A DNA stretch of 15,520 nt. Source: an uncultured Erysipelotrichaceae bacterium (GTDB taxonomy: Bacteria > Bacillota_I > Bacilli_A > RFN20 > CAG-826). The notes under the pieces were generated by a model. It was not told where the DNA came from. It was given only the letters and a program-made list of their open reading frames with translations, and searched no databases. Position 1 is the first letter of the stretch; each line of letters opens with the position of its first letter. The translations under genes and the position numbers were made by a program. Positions 7,297 to 14,756 of this stretch are shown piece by piece. Location: assembly GCA_902801805.1 (NCBI GenBank), contig CADCJP010000029.1, positions 1 to 15,520 of the forward strand. Direction: 5' to 3'.

Positions 7297-7446
7297 GTTG
7301 GGCCTTCATTGAAGGATAAACAACATAATGGTGTAAATAACTTCGTCGGAAAGTTAATTTTAACTTTCCCTTTTGCGTTATATCCTTAATTATACGTGTG
7401 TGATAGTCAAAAATGTTAAAAAAACATGTGATTATCGCACTTTTTT
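7297..7446 (+). ncRNA. Candidate structured small RNA or opp leader RNA
   Basis: About 150 bases lie between a strong promoter and a strong terminator. Visible structure: GTTG (7297-7300) pairs with CAAC (7321-7324), enclosing CCTTC (7303-7307)/GAAGG (7311-7315) with an ATT loop. A second hairpin has 10-bp arms, GGAAAGTTAA (7348-7357) and TTAACTTTCC (7360-7369), followed by CTTTT. The terminator at 7398-7446 is third. No open frame with a ribosome site is seen inside. It could be a free small RNA, or a leader/attenuator of the opp operon 288 bases further on. It matches no riboswitch or RNA family that I recognise; in particular the conserved SRP RNA loop sequence is absent. Confidence 0.45.
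7398..7446 (+). terminator. Long-stem terminator upstream of the opp operon
   Basis: GTGTGATAGTCA (7398-7409) pairs with TGATTATCGCAC (7429-7440), giving 12 pairs with two G-U pairs. An inner ATGT/ACAT stem sits on an A-rich loop, and TTTTTT (7441-7446) follows. It looks like a full intrinsic terminator, so opp transcription would need either read-through or the promoter at 7613. Confidence 0.75.
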
Positions 7447-7612
7447 GCATATTTTTGCGGTTTTTACCCATCTTTCATTTTCCTGATCATAATTAGCGAA
7501 TAAAAATATTTTCAAATAATATGAATAAAACAAGATTGATAAAAATGTAGTGTATTTTTTAAATTTCTTATATTTATTAAAATATAAACTAAAAACAGTG
7601 AAAAAAAGATGA

Positions 7613-7641
7613 TTGACTTGCTTTTGATATACGCGTAACAT
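7613..7641 (+). promoter_or_regulatory. Probable promoter of the opp operon
   Basis: TTGACT (7613-7618, one mismatch) is followed after 17 bases by TAACAT (7636-7641, two mismatches). The predicted start near 7648 gives a purine-rich leader of about 85 nt to the first opp gene. Confidence 0.55.
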
Positions 7642-7733
7642 GGACATAATTTTATATGCACATTTATTACATCATTGAACAGGAACTAAGAAAGAAAATG
7701 TAAACGAAAAAAGTAAAACAGAAAAGAGGCCAT

Positions 7734-8669
7734 ATGAATAAGAAGTTATGGGGGTACATCTTAAAAAGATTGCTGTTAGGAATCCTAACTTATCTTATTG
7801 TTGTGACCATTACGTTCTGGGTTATGCAATTAGTTCCAGGTGGTCCATGGACAAGAGAAAAAGCTCTTTCCCAAGCTACACTTGATGTTCTTAATGAAAG
7901 ATATGGTCTTAACCAACCATTATTTGTTCAATATTTACGTTACCTTGGCAGAGCTTTAATCTTTGACTTTGGTGTTTCTTATAAACATAAAGGTATGGAA
8001 GTTACCGAAATTATCTTCGAAGCTTTTAAAATTTCCTTATCTGTTGGTGTCTGCGCCGCTATATTAGCCCTCATCATTGGTGTGGCATTAGGTACATACG
8101 CCGCAACGCACCAAAATAAATTCTTTGACCGCTTCATCATGGTCGTGACAACCGCTAGTGTGGCTGTTCCAAGCTTTGTTATTTCATTAGTCCTTTTATA
8201 TATCTTCGCGGTTACCTTACACTGGGTCCCAACCACTAAAGTTAATTCTTCTGGTATTGGTCCATACATCTTACCTGTTATTTCCGCAAGCTTATATCCA
8301 ACTGCGTATATTACTAGATTAACTAGATCATCAACCTTAGATGTTCTTGGTCAAGACTATATGCGTACTGCGAAAGCCAAAGGCTTAGCCCCAAGAAGAA
8401 TTTTAGTCAAACATGGTATTAGAAACTCTATTACCCCAGTAGTTACATACTTTGGTCCAATGTTTGCTTCTATCATTACTGGTTCCTTGGTTATTGAAAA
8501 AGTTTTCCAACTTCCAGGTGTTGGTAAACACTTTATCGATTCTATGACTAACCGTGACTACCCACTTATCATGGGTACTACTTGCTTATTAGCGTTGCTT
8601 TTAATTTTCTTCACTCTTTTGAGTGATGTCATCTATATTTTGGTCAATCCACGTGTTGACTTCGATTAA
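7734..8669 (+). CDS. oppB: Oligopeptide ABC transporter permease, OppB/DppB type
   Basis: This is one of the two membrane permeases of a peptide importer, 311 residues, the family's usual size. The first membrane helix (about residues 9-31) is followed by the family motif VPGGPW and the conserved RYGLNQPLFVQYLRYL segment. Five further helices follow. The EAA loop, which docks to the ATPases, is DYMRTAKAKGLAPRRILVKHG with its key Gly at 217. The C-terminus has VIEKVFQLPGVGKHF and the ending NPRVDF, both typical of OppB/DppB. The start ATG 7734 has AAGAGG at 7724-7729. It is first in the B-C-D-F-A operon, with 18 bases to the next gene. Peptide against dipeptide preference cannot be read from the permease; the large receptor favours oligopeptides. 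Confidence 0.95.
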   Translation: MNKKLWGYILKRLLLGILTYLIVVTITFWVMQLVPGGPWTREKALSQATLDVLNERYGLNQPLFVQYLRYLGRALIFDFGVSYKHKGMEVTEIIFEAFKISLSVGVCAAILALIIGVALGTYAATHQNKFFDRFIMVVTTASVAVPSFVISLVLLYIFAVTLHWVPTTKVNSSGIGPYILPVISASLYPTAYITRLTRSSTLDVLGQDYMRTAKAKGLAPRRILVKHGIRNSITPVVTYFGPMFASIITGSLVIEKVFQLPGVGKHFIDSMTNRDYPLIMGTTCLLALLLIFFTLLSDVIYILVNPRVDFD

Positions 8670-8687
8670 AGAAAGGAGGAAAGGAAT

Positions 8688-9755
8688 ATGAAACGTAATC
8701 CATTAAGTTTTCAAATTAATACCGAAAAGTTCTCATTTGCTTCTGATACTGAAAAAAGAAGCACGAATTTAATGCGACCAAATTCCACATTCTTTGTTGA
8801 TGGCTTAAAGCGTTTTGTGAAAAACCCAGTGGCCATGGTTTCCTTCGTCTTTATCGTTTTATTATTAATTGCAGTCTTTGTCATTCCACTTTTCTATCCT
8901 TATAAATATGACGAAGTTATCTGCTACCGTTACACTAACCGTGCTAGTGGTGAATTCCTTAGAATGGCGCCTTTCACCTACGCTCCTAAAGAATTAGAAG
9001 CGATCGCTAATGGCACAAAGGTGTTCCCACATATCTTTGGTACAGATAACCAAGGACATGACTACTTCATTCGTATCTTAGTTGGTTCAAGAACTAGCTT
9101 AATCGTTGGTTTCTTCGCCGCAGTTATCGTTTTAATTATTGGTGGCACCATTGGTGCTTTATCAGGATATATCGGTGGTAAGTTCGACCTCATTGTTATG
9201 AGAATTGTCGATGTTATTTATTCCTTACCAGATATTCTTATTATCATCTTATTCTCCACAACCTTAGCGGCGGTGTTTGATGAACATCAAGGGACATTCC
9301 TAGCTAAGCTAGGTTCTGGCTTCGTTGCTATCTTTATCGTCTTTGCTCTTCTCTATTGGGTCGGTATGGCAAGACTAGTAAGAGGCCAAGTCCTTAGCTT
9401 AAGAAAACAAGAATTCGTCATGGCGGCACGCGCTAACGGTGCTTCTACCGCTAGAATCGTTTTCAAACATCTCGTGCCAAACTCCATGAGTGTTATTATC
9501 ATCTCTGCAGCCTTACAAATTCCAAGTGCGATCTTCACCGAATCCTTCCTTTCCTATTTAGGATTAGGTGTTAAATATCCAACCCCATCTTTAGGTAGTT
9601 TAGTCAGTGATGCCCAGTCATATGTCTCTGCGGGTGACGCTGGTAGACTCTTCCTCTTTATTATTCCTTCCGTCTTAATTTGTTTAATCGTTTTATCGTT
9701 AAATCTTCTCGGTGATGGCTTAAGAGATGCCTTCGACCCAAAATTACAGAAATAG
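8688..9755 (+). CDS. oppC: Oligopeptide ABC transporter permease, OppC/DppC type
   Basis: This is the second permease of the importer, 355 residues. A cytoplasmic N-terminus of about 45 residues leads to the first helix (FVFIVLLLIAVFVIPLF). A long external loop follows and contains the family motif FGTDNQGHDYF (G118 onward; the usual form is GTDxxGRD, with His replacing Arg here). Five more helices follow. The EAA loop is EFVMAARANGASTARIVFKH with Gly at 251, and the end GDGLRDAFDPKLQK is the standard OppC finish. A strong AAAGGAGG site precedes ATG 8688. The loop between helix 1 and the GTD motif is longer than in short DppC proteins, as is common for OppC. oppD follows after 9 bases. Confidence 0.95.
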   Translation: MKRNPLSFQINTEKFSFASDTEKRSTNLMRPNSTFFVDGLKRFVKNPVAMVSFVFIVLLLIAVFVIPLFYPYKYDEVICYRYTNRASGEFLRMAPFTYAPKELEAIANGTKVFPHIFGTDNQGHDYFIRILVGSRTSLIVGFFAAVIVLIIGGTIGALSGYIGGKFDLIVMRIVDVIYSLPDILIIILFSTTLAAVFDEHQGTFLAKLGSGFVAIFIVFALLYWVGMARLVRGQVLSLRKQEFVMAARANGASTARIVFKHLVPNSMSVIIISAALQIPSAIFTESFLSYLGLGVKYPTPSLGSLVSDAQSYVSAGDAGRLFLFIIPSVLICLIVLSLNLLGDGLRDAFDPKLQK

Positions 9756-9764
9756 GTGATCGTT

Positions 9765-11525
9765 ATGGCAAGACAATATAAGTTATTAGAAGTTGAAAAT
9801 CTTAATACCTCATTCAAAATTGACGCTGGTAAAGTCTTATCCGTCAATGGTGTTTCTTTCACCTTGGAGAAAGGCAAAGTCTTAGGTATCGTTGGTGAAT
9901 CTGGTTCCGGTAAATCCGTTACCGCCTATTCCATCATGGGTATCTTAGATAAAAACGGTAAAGTCGATTCAGGCAAAATTATCTATAACGGTACTGATTT
10001 ACTAAGAATTAGTGAACGTCAAATGCGTTCCATTCGTGGTAACCGTATCTCGATTATCTTCCAAGATGCGATGACCTCATTAAACCCAACTTGGTCAATT
10101 GGTAATCAACTTAGAGAAGCGATTCTCACCCATGCGAGAAACCCAATTGAAGAAGCTGTTTATGATATTAAAAACGCAATCGAAAGTGATGAACAAAGAC
10201 TCATCTCCATGAGAAAAGGTATTGCTCACCACCCAGATAATCAAAAGCTTAAAGATGACTACGCGACTATCGAAAAGAAACTCGCTGATGATAAGGTTCT
10301 CTATGAAGTTAAGTATAAAGAAGCTGTTGCCCGCTACGCGGAATTAAAGAAACAAGCACATGCGAAATATAAGGCTAAGAAACCTGAACTTAATGAAAAG
10401 ATTAAGGAAGCACGTCATATCTTCTTCTCTCAATTCTTCGAATTAGCGCCTGCTCCATCACAAGAACAAGCCGCGGAACAAGAACAAGCAGTGGAATTAG
10501 CCAAAATCCTTGAAACTAAACGTCAAGAATACTATAAGCAACGTGAAGTCGTGAATGAATTGATTACTAAACGTCAAGATTATGAAACAGCGATTTATCG
10601 TTCCACACTTAAAGGTGAAAGAATCGTCTTAAATAACCTTAAGGGTGAATATAGCAAAATCAAAGCCGATTACCATCGTTGCTTAAACAAATACATCAAC
10701 GATGTGAAATACGCTCCAAGAAGAGAAAGAACTAAAGCGTTCTTCGACGCTATTCGCGCTAAACGTAACTTCTACTGGGAATGTGTTTCTGAATATAAGG
10801 AAACAAAGTATTCCGCGAATAAGAAAGCCTTAGCAATGCTTAAAGAAGTTGGTATCACTGATCCAGAAAAGAGAATGAAACAATACCCATTCAATATGAG
10901 TGGTGGCATGCTCCAAAGAGCAATGATTGCGATGGCTTTAGTGGAAAAACCAGATATCTTAATCGCTGATGAACCAACTACCGCATTAGACGTTACCATC
11001 CAAGCCCAAATTCTTGATTTGTTAAAGAAATTGCAAAAAGAATACGGCATGGCGATTGTTATCATCACTCACGACTTAGGTGTTGTTGCTCAAATCTGTG
11101 ATGAAGTTGACATCATGTACGCTGGTAGAATCGTGGAAAGAGGTACCGTTAATGATATCTTCTATAATCCACAACACGAATACACTAAAGGTTTATTAAA
11201 TAGTATGCCTAAGCTCGATAGCAAAGGTAAACGTCTTGAACCAATCCAAGGTAACCCAGTTGACCTCTTCTGCTTACCAAAAGGCTGTGCCTTCTCAAGT
11301 AGATGCAAAGAATGTATGCAAATCTGTATTGATAAGTATCCAGAAGAAGTACAATTCGATGAAAATGGTCACGCTGCCAGTTGCTGGAAGATGATTAAAA
11401 CGCTCTATGAGCAAGGAAAAATTGACATAGTTAACGGTGTACCTGAAGGTAAACCATTAATCTATAACGGTGCGATTATCGCCAATAAGAAGAAAGAAAG
11501 GAAAGCACATGAAGAAGGAAAATAA
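9765..11525 (+). CDS. oppD: Oligopeptide ABC transporter ATPase OppD with a long helical insertion
   Basis: This is an ATP-hydrolysing subunit of the importer, 586 residues where 330-360 is usual. Walker A is GESGSGKS (44-51), Q-loop Gln 100, ABC signature SGGMLQR from S379, Walker B ends D402-E403, and H-loop His 436. All catalytic parts are intact. The C-terminal oligopeptide-type domain has the conserved Cys cluster ([14 protein letters not shown], later Cys in ASCW). The extra length is one block, about residues 124-349, between the Q-loop region and the signature. It is rich in Lys, Glu, Ala, Gln and Tyr, poor in Gly, and looks like long helices or coiled coil. The start is ATG 9765 because AGGTGA (9754-9759) serves it; an in-frame GTG at 9756 has no site. 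The end overlaps oppF by 17 bases. Confidence 0.93.
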   Translation: MARQYKLLEVENLNTSFKIDAGKVLSVNGVSFTLEKGKVLGIVGESGSGKSVTAYSIMGILDKNGKVDSGKIIYNGTDLLRISERQMRSIRGNRISIIFQDAMTSLNPTWSIGNQLREAILTHARNPIEEAVYDIKNAIESDEQRLISMRKGIAHHPDNQKLKDDYATIEKKLADDKVLYEVKYKEAVARYAELKKQAHAKYKAKKPELNEKIKEARHIFFSQFFELAPAPSQEQAAEQEQAVELAKILETKRQEYYKQREVVNELITKRQDYETAIYRSTLKGERIVLNNLKGEYSKIKADYHRCLNKYINDVKYAPRRERTKAFFDAIRAKRNFYWECVSEYKETKYSANKKALAMLKEVGITDPEKRMKQYPFNMSGGMLQRAMIAMALVEKPDILIADEPTTALDVTIQAQILDLLKKLQKEYGMAIVIITHDLGVVAQICDEVDIMYAGRIVERGTVNDIFYNPQHEYTKGLLNSMPKLDSKGKRLEPIQGNPVDLFCLPKGCAFSSRCKECMQICIDKYPEEVQFDENGHAASCWKMIKTLYEQGKIDIVNGVPEGKPLIYNGAIIANKKKERKAHEEGK

Positions 11526-12588
11526 TCCAGTTTTCGAAGATAAGGATATCAATCTTGATCCAAACCAAGATTTGTCTTTATTGGACAAAGAAGTTAACAG
11601 AGTGAAACACAATGTTAGCGAAGACGATTATATCTTAGAAGTTAAAAATCTTAAGATGTATTTTCCTATTGCCACTTCCATCTTTAAAACCGTCCCACTA
11701 AAAGCGGTTGATAATGTTTCCTTCAAGATTAGAAGAGGTGAAACGTTAGGCTTAGTCGGTGAATCTGGATGTGGCAAAACTACCTTAGGTAGAACTATTC
11801 TTCAACTCTATAATCCCACCAGTGGTGAAGTCCTATTTAACGGGGAACCTGTTAAAGGTAAAGCTGCGTTAAAGAACTTCCGTAAAAAAGCTTCCATCGT
11901 GTTCCAGGATCCGTATTCTTCCCTCGATCCTAGAATGACCGTCAACGACATTATTTCCGAACCTTTAAGAATTCATAAAGTTTATAAAACAAAGAAGGAA
12001 ATCAATGCACGTGTCGAAGAATTAATGGAAATTGTTGGTCTTAGTAAAGAACACGCCAGCCGTTATGTCCATTCATTCTCCGGTGGTCAAAGACAAAGAA
12101 TTGGTATCGCTAGAGCCTTAGCCTCATCCCCAGAATTCATTATGTGTGATGAACCAGTCAGTGCTCTTGACGTTTCCATTCAAGCGCAGATCTTGAATAC
12201 CTTCCAAGATTTGCAACAAAAGTTTGGCTTAACATACCTCTTCGTTGCCCACAACTTACTCGTTGTTAAGCACATCTCCGACCGTATTGCAGTCATGTAT
12301 CTCGGTCACATTGTTGAACTCGCCGACTCTAACGAGTTGTACGATAACCCATTACATCCATACACAATATCACTCTTATCATCTATCCCTGAACCTGACC
12401 CAATCAAGGCCAAGGCCAATAAGAGACAGATCTTAGAAGGCGATATTCCTTCCCCTCTTAACGCTCCAAGCGGCTGCCCATTTAGAACTAGATGCCCAAA
12501 GGCCACTAAAGAATGTGCAGAAAAACTTCCAGAGTTAAGAGAAATCAGCAAAGGCCACTTTGTGGCGTGTAGACTATTCGATAAATAG
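11509..12588 (+). CDS. oppF: Oligopeptide ABC transporter ATPase, OppF type
   Basis: This is the second ATPase of the importer, 359 residues, close to the usual length. Walker A is GESGCGKT (84-91), Q-loop Gln 133 in [12 protein letters not shown], signature SGGQRQR from S191, Walker B D214-E215, and H-loop His 248. The C-terminal domain carries [14 protein letters not shown] and a late Cys, as in the family. The N-terminus has about 45 extra residues rich in Asp, Glu and Asn before the first strand ([13 protein letters not shown]). The start is ATG 11509 with AAAGGAAAG just upstream, inside the end of oppD; an in-frame codon at 11470 is rejected because it lacks a site. The short overlap with oppD suggests coupled translation. 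OppD and OppF are expected to form the ATPase pair under OppB-OppC. Confidence 0.95.
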   Translation: MKKENNPVFEDKDINLDPNQDLSLLDKEVNRVKHNVSEDDYILEVKNLKMYFPIATSIFKTVPLKAVDNVSFKIRRGETLGLVGESGCGKTTLGRTILQLYNPTSGEVLFNGEPVKGKAALKNFRKKASIVFQDPYSSLDPRMTVNDIISEPLRIHKVYKTKKEINARVEELMEIVGLSKEHASRYVHSFSGGQRQRIGIARALASSPEFIMCDEPVSALDVSIQAQILNTFQDLQQKFGLTYLFVAHNLLVVKHISDRIAVMYLGHIVELADSNELYDNPLHPYTISLLSSIPEPDPIKAKANKRQILEGDIPSPLNAPSGCPFRTRCPKATKECAEKLPELREISKGHFVACRLFDK

Positions 12589-12590
12589 TC
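12572..12590 (+). repeat. Inverted repeat over the oppF stop codon
   Basis: GACTATT (12572-12578) and AATAGTC (12584-12590) are perfect 7-bp arms around CGATA. The right arm contains the oppF TAG stop. A TATAAT follows at 12595-12600 but has no good -35 box, so this may be either an operator beside an internal oppA promoter or an mRNA hairpin. Confidence 0.4.
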
Positions 12591-12620
12591 AATATATAAT
12601 GCCGAGAGGCTTATATAAAT

Positions 12621-12653
12621 TTCTAAAAAGTTAGGCGAAGTAACTTTTTGGAA
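12621..12653 (+). promoter_or_regulatory. Intercistronic hairpin between oppF and oppA
   Basis: TTCTAAAAAGTTA (12621-12633) pairs with TAACTTTTTGGAA (12641-12653) around GGCGAAG, giving 13 pairs with one G-U. The T-run is inside the stem, not after it, so it is a poor terminator. It better fits an mRNA stability or processing element that sets the level of the receptor apart from the membrane and ATPase genes. The oppA ribosome site begins 18 bases later. Confidence 0.6.
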
Positions 12654-12684
12654 GAATTCTAATTTCAAAAAAGGAGGAAATGCT

Positions 12685-14556
12685 ATGAAATTTAGAAAAA
12701 ATTCATTACTCGTTGCTACTAGCACACTCGTCTTAGCATTGACAGCCTGTGGTGGTGGCAAATCTCAATCAAGCAGCGGTGCGGAAGATAAACCTTCTTC
12801 ACTCACAGTTTGTTTGGCTAGCGAACCAGACTCACTCGACCCAGCATTAAACTCTGCTGTTGACGGTGCTACAATGCTCGTCCACTTAGACAGTGGTTTA
12901 TATCGCTATCAAAAGAAAGGTGACAAACTTGAATTAACACTCGACTTAGCCGAAGAGATCAAGAAAGCCACCGCAGAAGTTATTGACCATGAACCAGATG
13001 GTGATAACTGGAAAGAAGTCAAATACTCTAACGGTACAAGATATACCGTCAAACTTCGTGAGGGTATCAAATGGAGTGATGGTTCCGCCATCAAAGCCGA
13101 TGACTTCATCTATTCTTGGAACAGAGCTAGTGGTGCTTCCTTAGGTGGTGACTACTGCTACATGTTCGAACAAATCGCTGATGGTGTTGCTCACGAAACT
13201 GACGATGCCACATTCCCATCACTTGCGATGAAGAAAGTAGACGATAGAACATTCACTTTCGACGTGATGGTTGACGTTCCATTCATGGATCAATTATTAG
13301 CCTTCCCAACATACTTCCCAGTTCAAAAGGCCACAATTGATGCCAATGATAAGACAGAAAACGGCACATGGGCCACAGATCCAAAGACCTATATCTCATG
13401 TGGTGCTTACAAGATGGAAGCTTGGGAACATAACTCATCCATTACTCTTGTTAAGAATCCAGATTATTGGGATGCCAAGAACATCAAATTAGACAAGATC
13501 ACATTCGCTCTTTCTGATGATGATAACGCGATGTTAGCCTCTTACAAAGCTGGCGAATATCAAATGATCGACAGTGTTCCAAATGATCAAATCGATGCCT
13601 TAAAAGAACAATACAAGAACGAATTCGTTATTGCTGGTCAAATGGGTACATACTACATCTCATTTAACATTAACTCACAAGCCTTTAACGCTAAAGCTAC
13701 TGATGAAGCTGCTAAAGCTAAAGTTAGAAAAGCCCTTGGCTTATTCATCGATAGAGAATATATCGTTAAAGAAATTGGTAAAGCTGGTCAAATCCCAGCC
13801 AACGCCTTCGTCTCCGCTGGTTTAAGTGATCCAGCCGGTGGTGAATTCGTTGATCACAACGGTCCAGCACGTGATGGTAAAGGTTACTACGATAAAGGTG
13901 AATCTGATGCCGCTTACGATGCTAACGTTGCAGCCGCTATCGCTTTATTAAAAGAAGTCGGTTATACATATAACGAATCCACAAAGAAATTCACAGACTT
14001 CCCAGCGTTCAAGTATTTATACAATACTAACAGTGGTCACCAAGCCATCGCTGAAAACGTTAAAGATACTTTAGCCAGATACGGTATCGAAGTCACTCTT
14101 GAAAACCAAGACTGGGCGACATTCTTACAAACCAGAAAACAAGGTAACTATGACGTTGCTCGTAATGGTTGGGTTGCTGACTACGATGATCCATCTTCTT
14201 ACTTAACAATGTGGACCACAGTTTCTGGTAACAACGATTGCCAATTCGGTAAAGGTGCTCATAAAGACGCTGCTATTTACGAAGCTGACTTAAACAACAA
14301 TGGTCAAATCGACGCCAATGAAAAGAACCTCACATGGGCTCAATCATATGATGCTTTAATGGCCAATGCTGCCAAAGAAACAGACGCAAATAAGAGATTC
14401 CAAATCTTACACGCTGCTGAAGACGTCTTAATGTCCACAGGCGCTATTTGCCCAATCTACTACTACACAGATATTTATATGCTCAAAGACAACGTTGAAG
14501 GCTTCTTCTCCTCACCATTAGGATATAAGTTCTTCATGTACTGTGACGTTAAATAA
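12685..14556 (+). CDS. oppA: Oligopeptide-binding lipoprotein OppA (SBP family 5)
   Basis: This is the surface receptor that delivers peptides to the OppBCDF channel, 623 residues. A type II signal peptide has lipobox LTAC with C22 as the lipidated residue, then a Gly/Ser-rich tether. The mature protein begins LTVCLASEPDSLDPALNSA, the family 5 opening, followed by YTVKLREGIKWSDGSAIKADDFIYSWNRA, another signature stretch. Near the C-terminus D535-E546 (DLNNNGQIDANE) matches a 12-residue EF-hand calcium loop, which is unusual in this family. The strong site AAGGAGG (12671-12677) and the upstream hairpin suggest higher expression than the rest of the operon. It is last in the operon and followed by a good terminator. 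The peptide preference is not readable. Confidence 0.95.
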   Translation: MKFRKNSLLVATSTLVLALTACGGGKSQSSSGAEDKPSSLTVCLASEPDSLDPALNSAVDGATMLVHLDSGLYRYQKKGDKLELTLDLAEEIKKATAEVIDHEPDGDNWKEVKYSNGTRYTVKLREGIKWSDGSAIKADDFIYSWNRASGASLGGDYCYMFEQIADGVAHETDDATFPSLAMKKVDDRTFTFDVMVDVPFMDQLLAFPTYFPVQKATIDANDKTENGTWATDPKTYISCGAYKMEAWEHNSSITLVKNPDYWDAKNIKLDKITFALSDDDNAMLASYKAGEYQMIDSVPNDQIDALKEQYKNEFVIAGQMGTYYISFNINSQAFNAKATDEAAKAKVRKALGLFIDREYIVKEIGKAGQIPANAFVSAGLSDPAGGEFVDHNGPARDGKGYYDKGESDAAYDANVAAAIALLKEVGYTYNESTKKFTDFPAFKYLYNTNSGHQAIAENVKDTLARYGIEVTLENQDWATFLQTRKQGNYDVARNGWVADYDDPSSYLTMWTTVSGNNDCQFGKGAHKDAAIYEADLNNNGQIDANEKNLTWAQSYDALMANAAKETDANKRFQILHAAEDVLMSTGAICPIYYYTDIYMLKDNVEGFFSSPLGYKFFMYCDVK

Positions 14557-14580
14557 TCTCAGATAATAGTATTTAACTAT

Positions 14581-14616
14581 AAGGCCTCTTGCTCAATGCA
14601 AGGGGCTTTCTTTGTT
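14581..14616 (+). terminator. Terminator of the opp operon
   Basis: AAGGCCTCTTGC (14581-14592) pairs with GCAAGGGGCTTT (14598-14609) around TCAAT, giving 12 pairs with two G-U. A T-rich tail continues past the stem. It lies 24 bases after the oppA stop. Confidence 0.88.
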
Positions 14617-14643
14617 TACACGGGCGCTTCAATATGCTTTAAT
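14615..14643 (+). promoter_or_regulatory. Possible extended -10 promoter for a small RNA
   Basis: TTTACA (14615-14620, one mismatch) is followed after exactly 17 bases by TTTAAT (14638-14643, one mismatch), preceded by TGC as in an extended -10. The predicted start near 14650 falls at the foot of the hairpin that follows. Confidence 0.4.
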
Positions 14644-14649
14644 GTATGT

Positions 14650-14699
14650 AGTCAGTTGATATAGCGTCCTTAATTGCGATGCTTCGAGCTGACTTTTTG
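14650..14699 (+). ncRNA. Candidate ~50-nt hairpin RNA, or a second opp terminator
   Basis: GTCAGTT (14651-14657) pairs with AGCTGAC (14687-14693), and inside it AGCGTC (14663-14668) pairs with GATGCT (14678-14683), each with one G-U. TTTTT (14694-14698) follows. With the promoter-like boxes just upstream this could be a tiny independent RNA. The simpler reading is a back-up terminator behind the opp operon. No open frame is present. Confidence 0.4.
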
Positions 14700-14725
14700 T
14701 TTATTTTCCTAAAATAGTTAGTCAA

Positions 14726-14746
14726 TATAATAAAAAAAGATAAAAT
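14726..14746 (+). promoter_or_regulatory. -10-like boxes before the glycosyltransferase gene
   Basis: Two candidates are seen: TATAAT (14726-14731) without a clear -35, and TAAAAT (14741-14746) with a weak TAGTCA (14719-14724) 16 bases before it. The second would start transcription within a few bases of the ATG. No Shine-Dalgarno site precedes that ATG. Confidence 0.35.
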
Positions 14747-14756
14747 AATAAGTGCT

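Larger units (their letters stand above)
7112..7733. other. 622-base intergenic region between the divergent tldD and opp operons
   Basis: No protein gene is supported here. The short minus-strand open frames at 7250-7471 and 7432-7647 have low-complexity translations and no ribosome site. The region holds the tldD ribosome site, a dyad (7158-7176), a promoter (7263-7290) with a structured transcript ending in a terminator (7297-7446), a very AT-rich stretch (about 7447-7612), and a second promoter for opp (7613-7641). Confidence 0.7.

Noticed and set aside
7297..7446. SRP (4.5S) RNA or a known riboswitch
   Set aside because: The conserved SRP apical sequence is absent, and no core motif of a riboswitch class I know was found.
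7250..7647. Minus-strand open frames of 73 and 71 codons in the tldD-opp gap
   Set aside because: Low-complexity translations rich in Phe, Tyr and Lys, no ribosome site, and they overlap a clear promoter and terminator on the other strand.
9756..9764. GTG at 9756 as the oppD start
   Set aside because: It has no ribosome site of its own; AGGTGA at 9754-9759 is correctly placed for ATG 9765.
11470..11508. Upstream in-frame start for oppF at 11470
   Set aside because: There is no ribosome site there and the extension would be read from within oppD. AAAGGAAAG before ATG 11509 is clear.
12306..12761. 151-codon minus-strand open frame across the oppF-oppA junction
   Set aside because: It runs antisense through two certain genes, has no homology that I recognise and no ribosome site.
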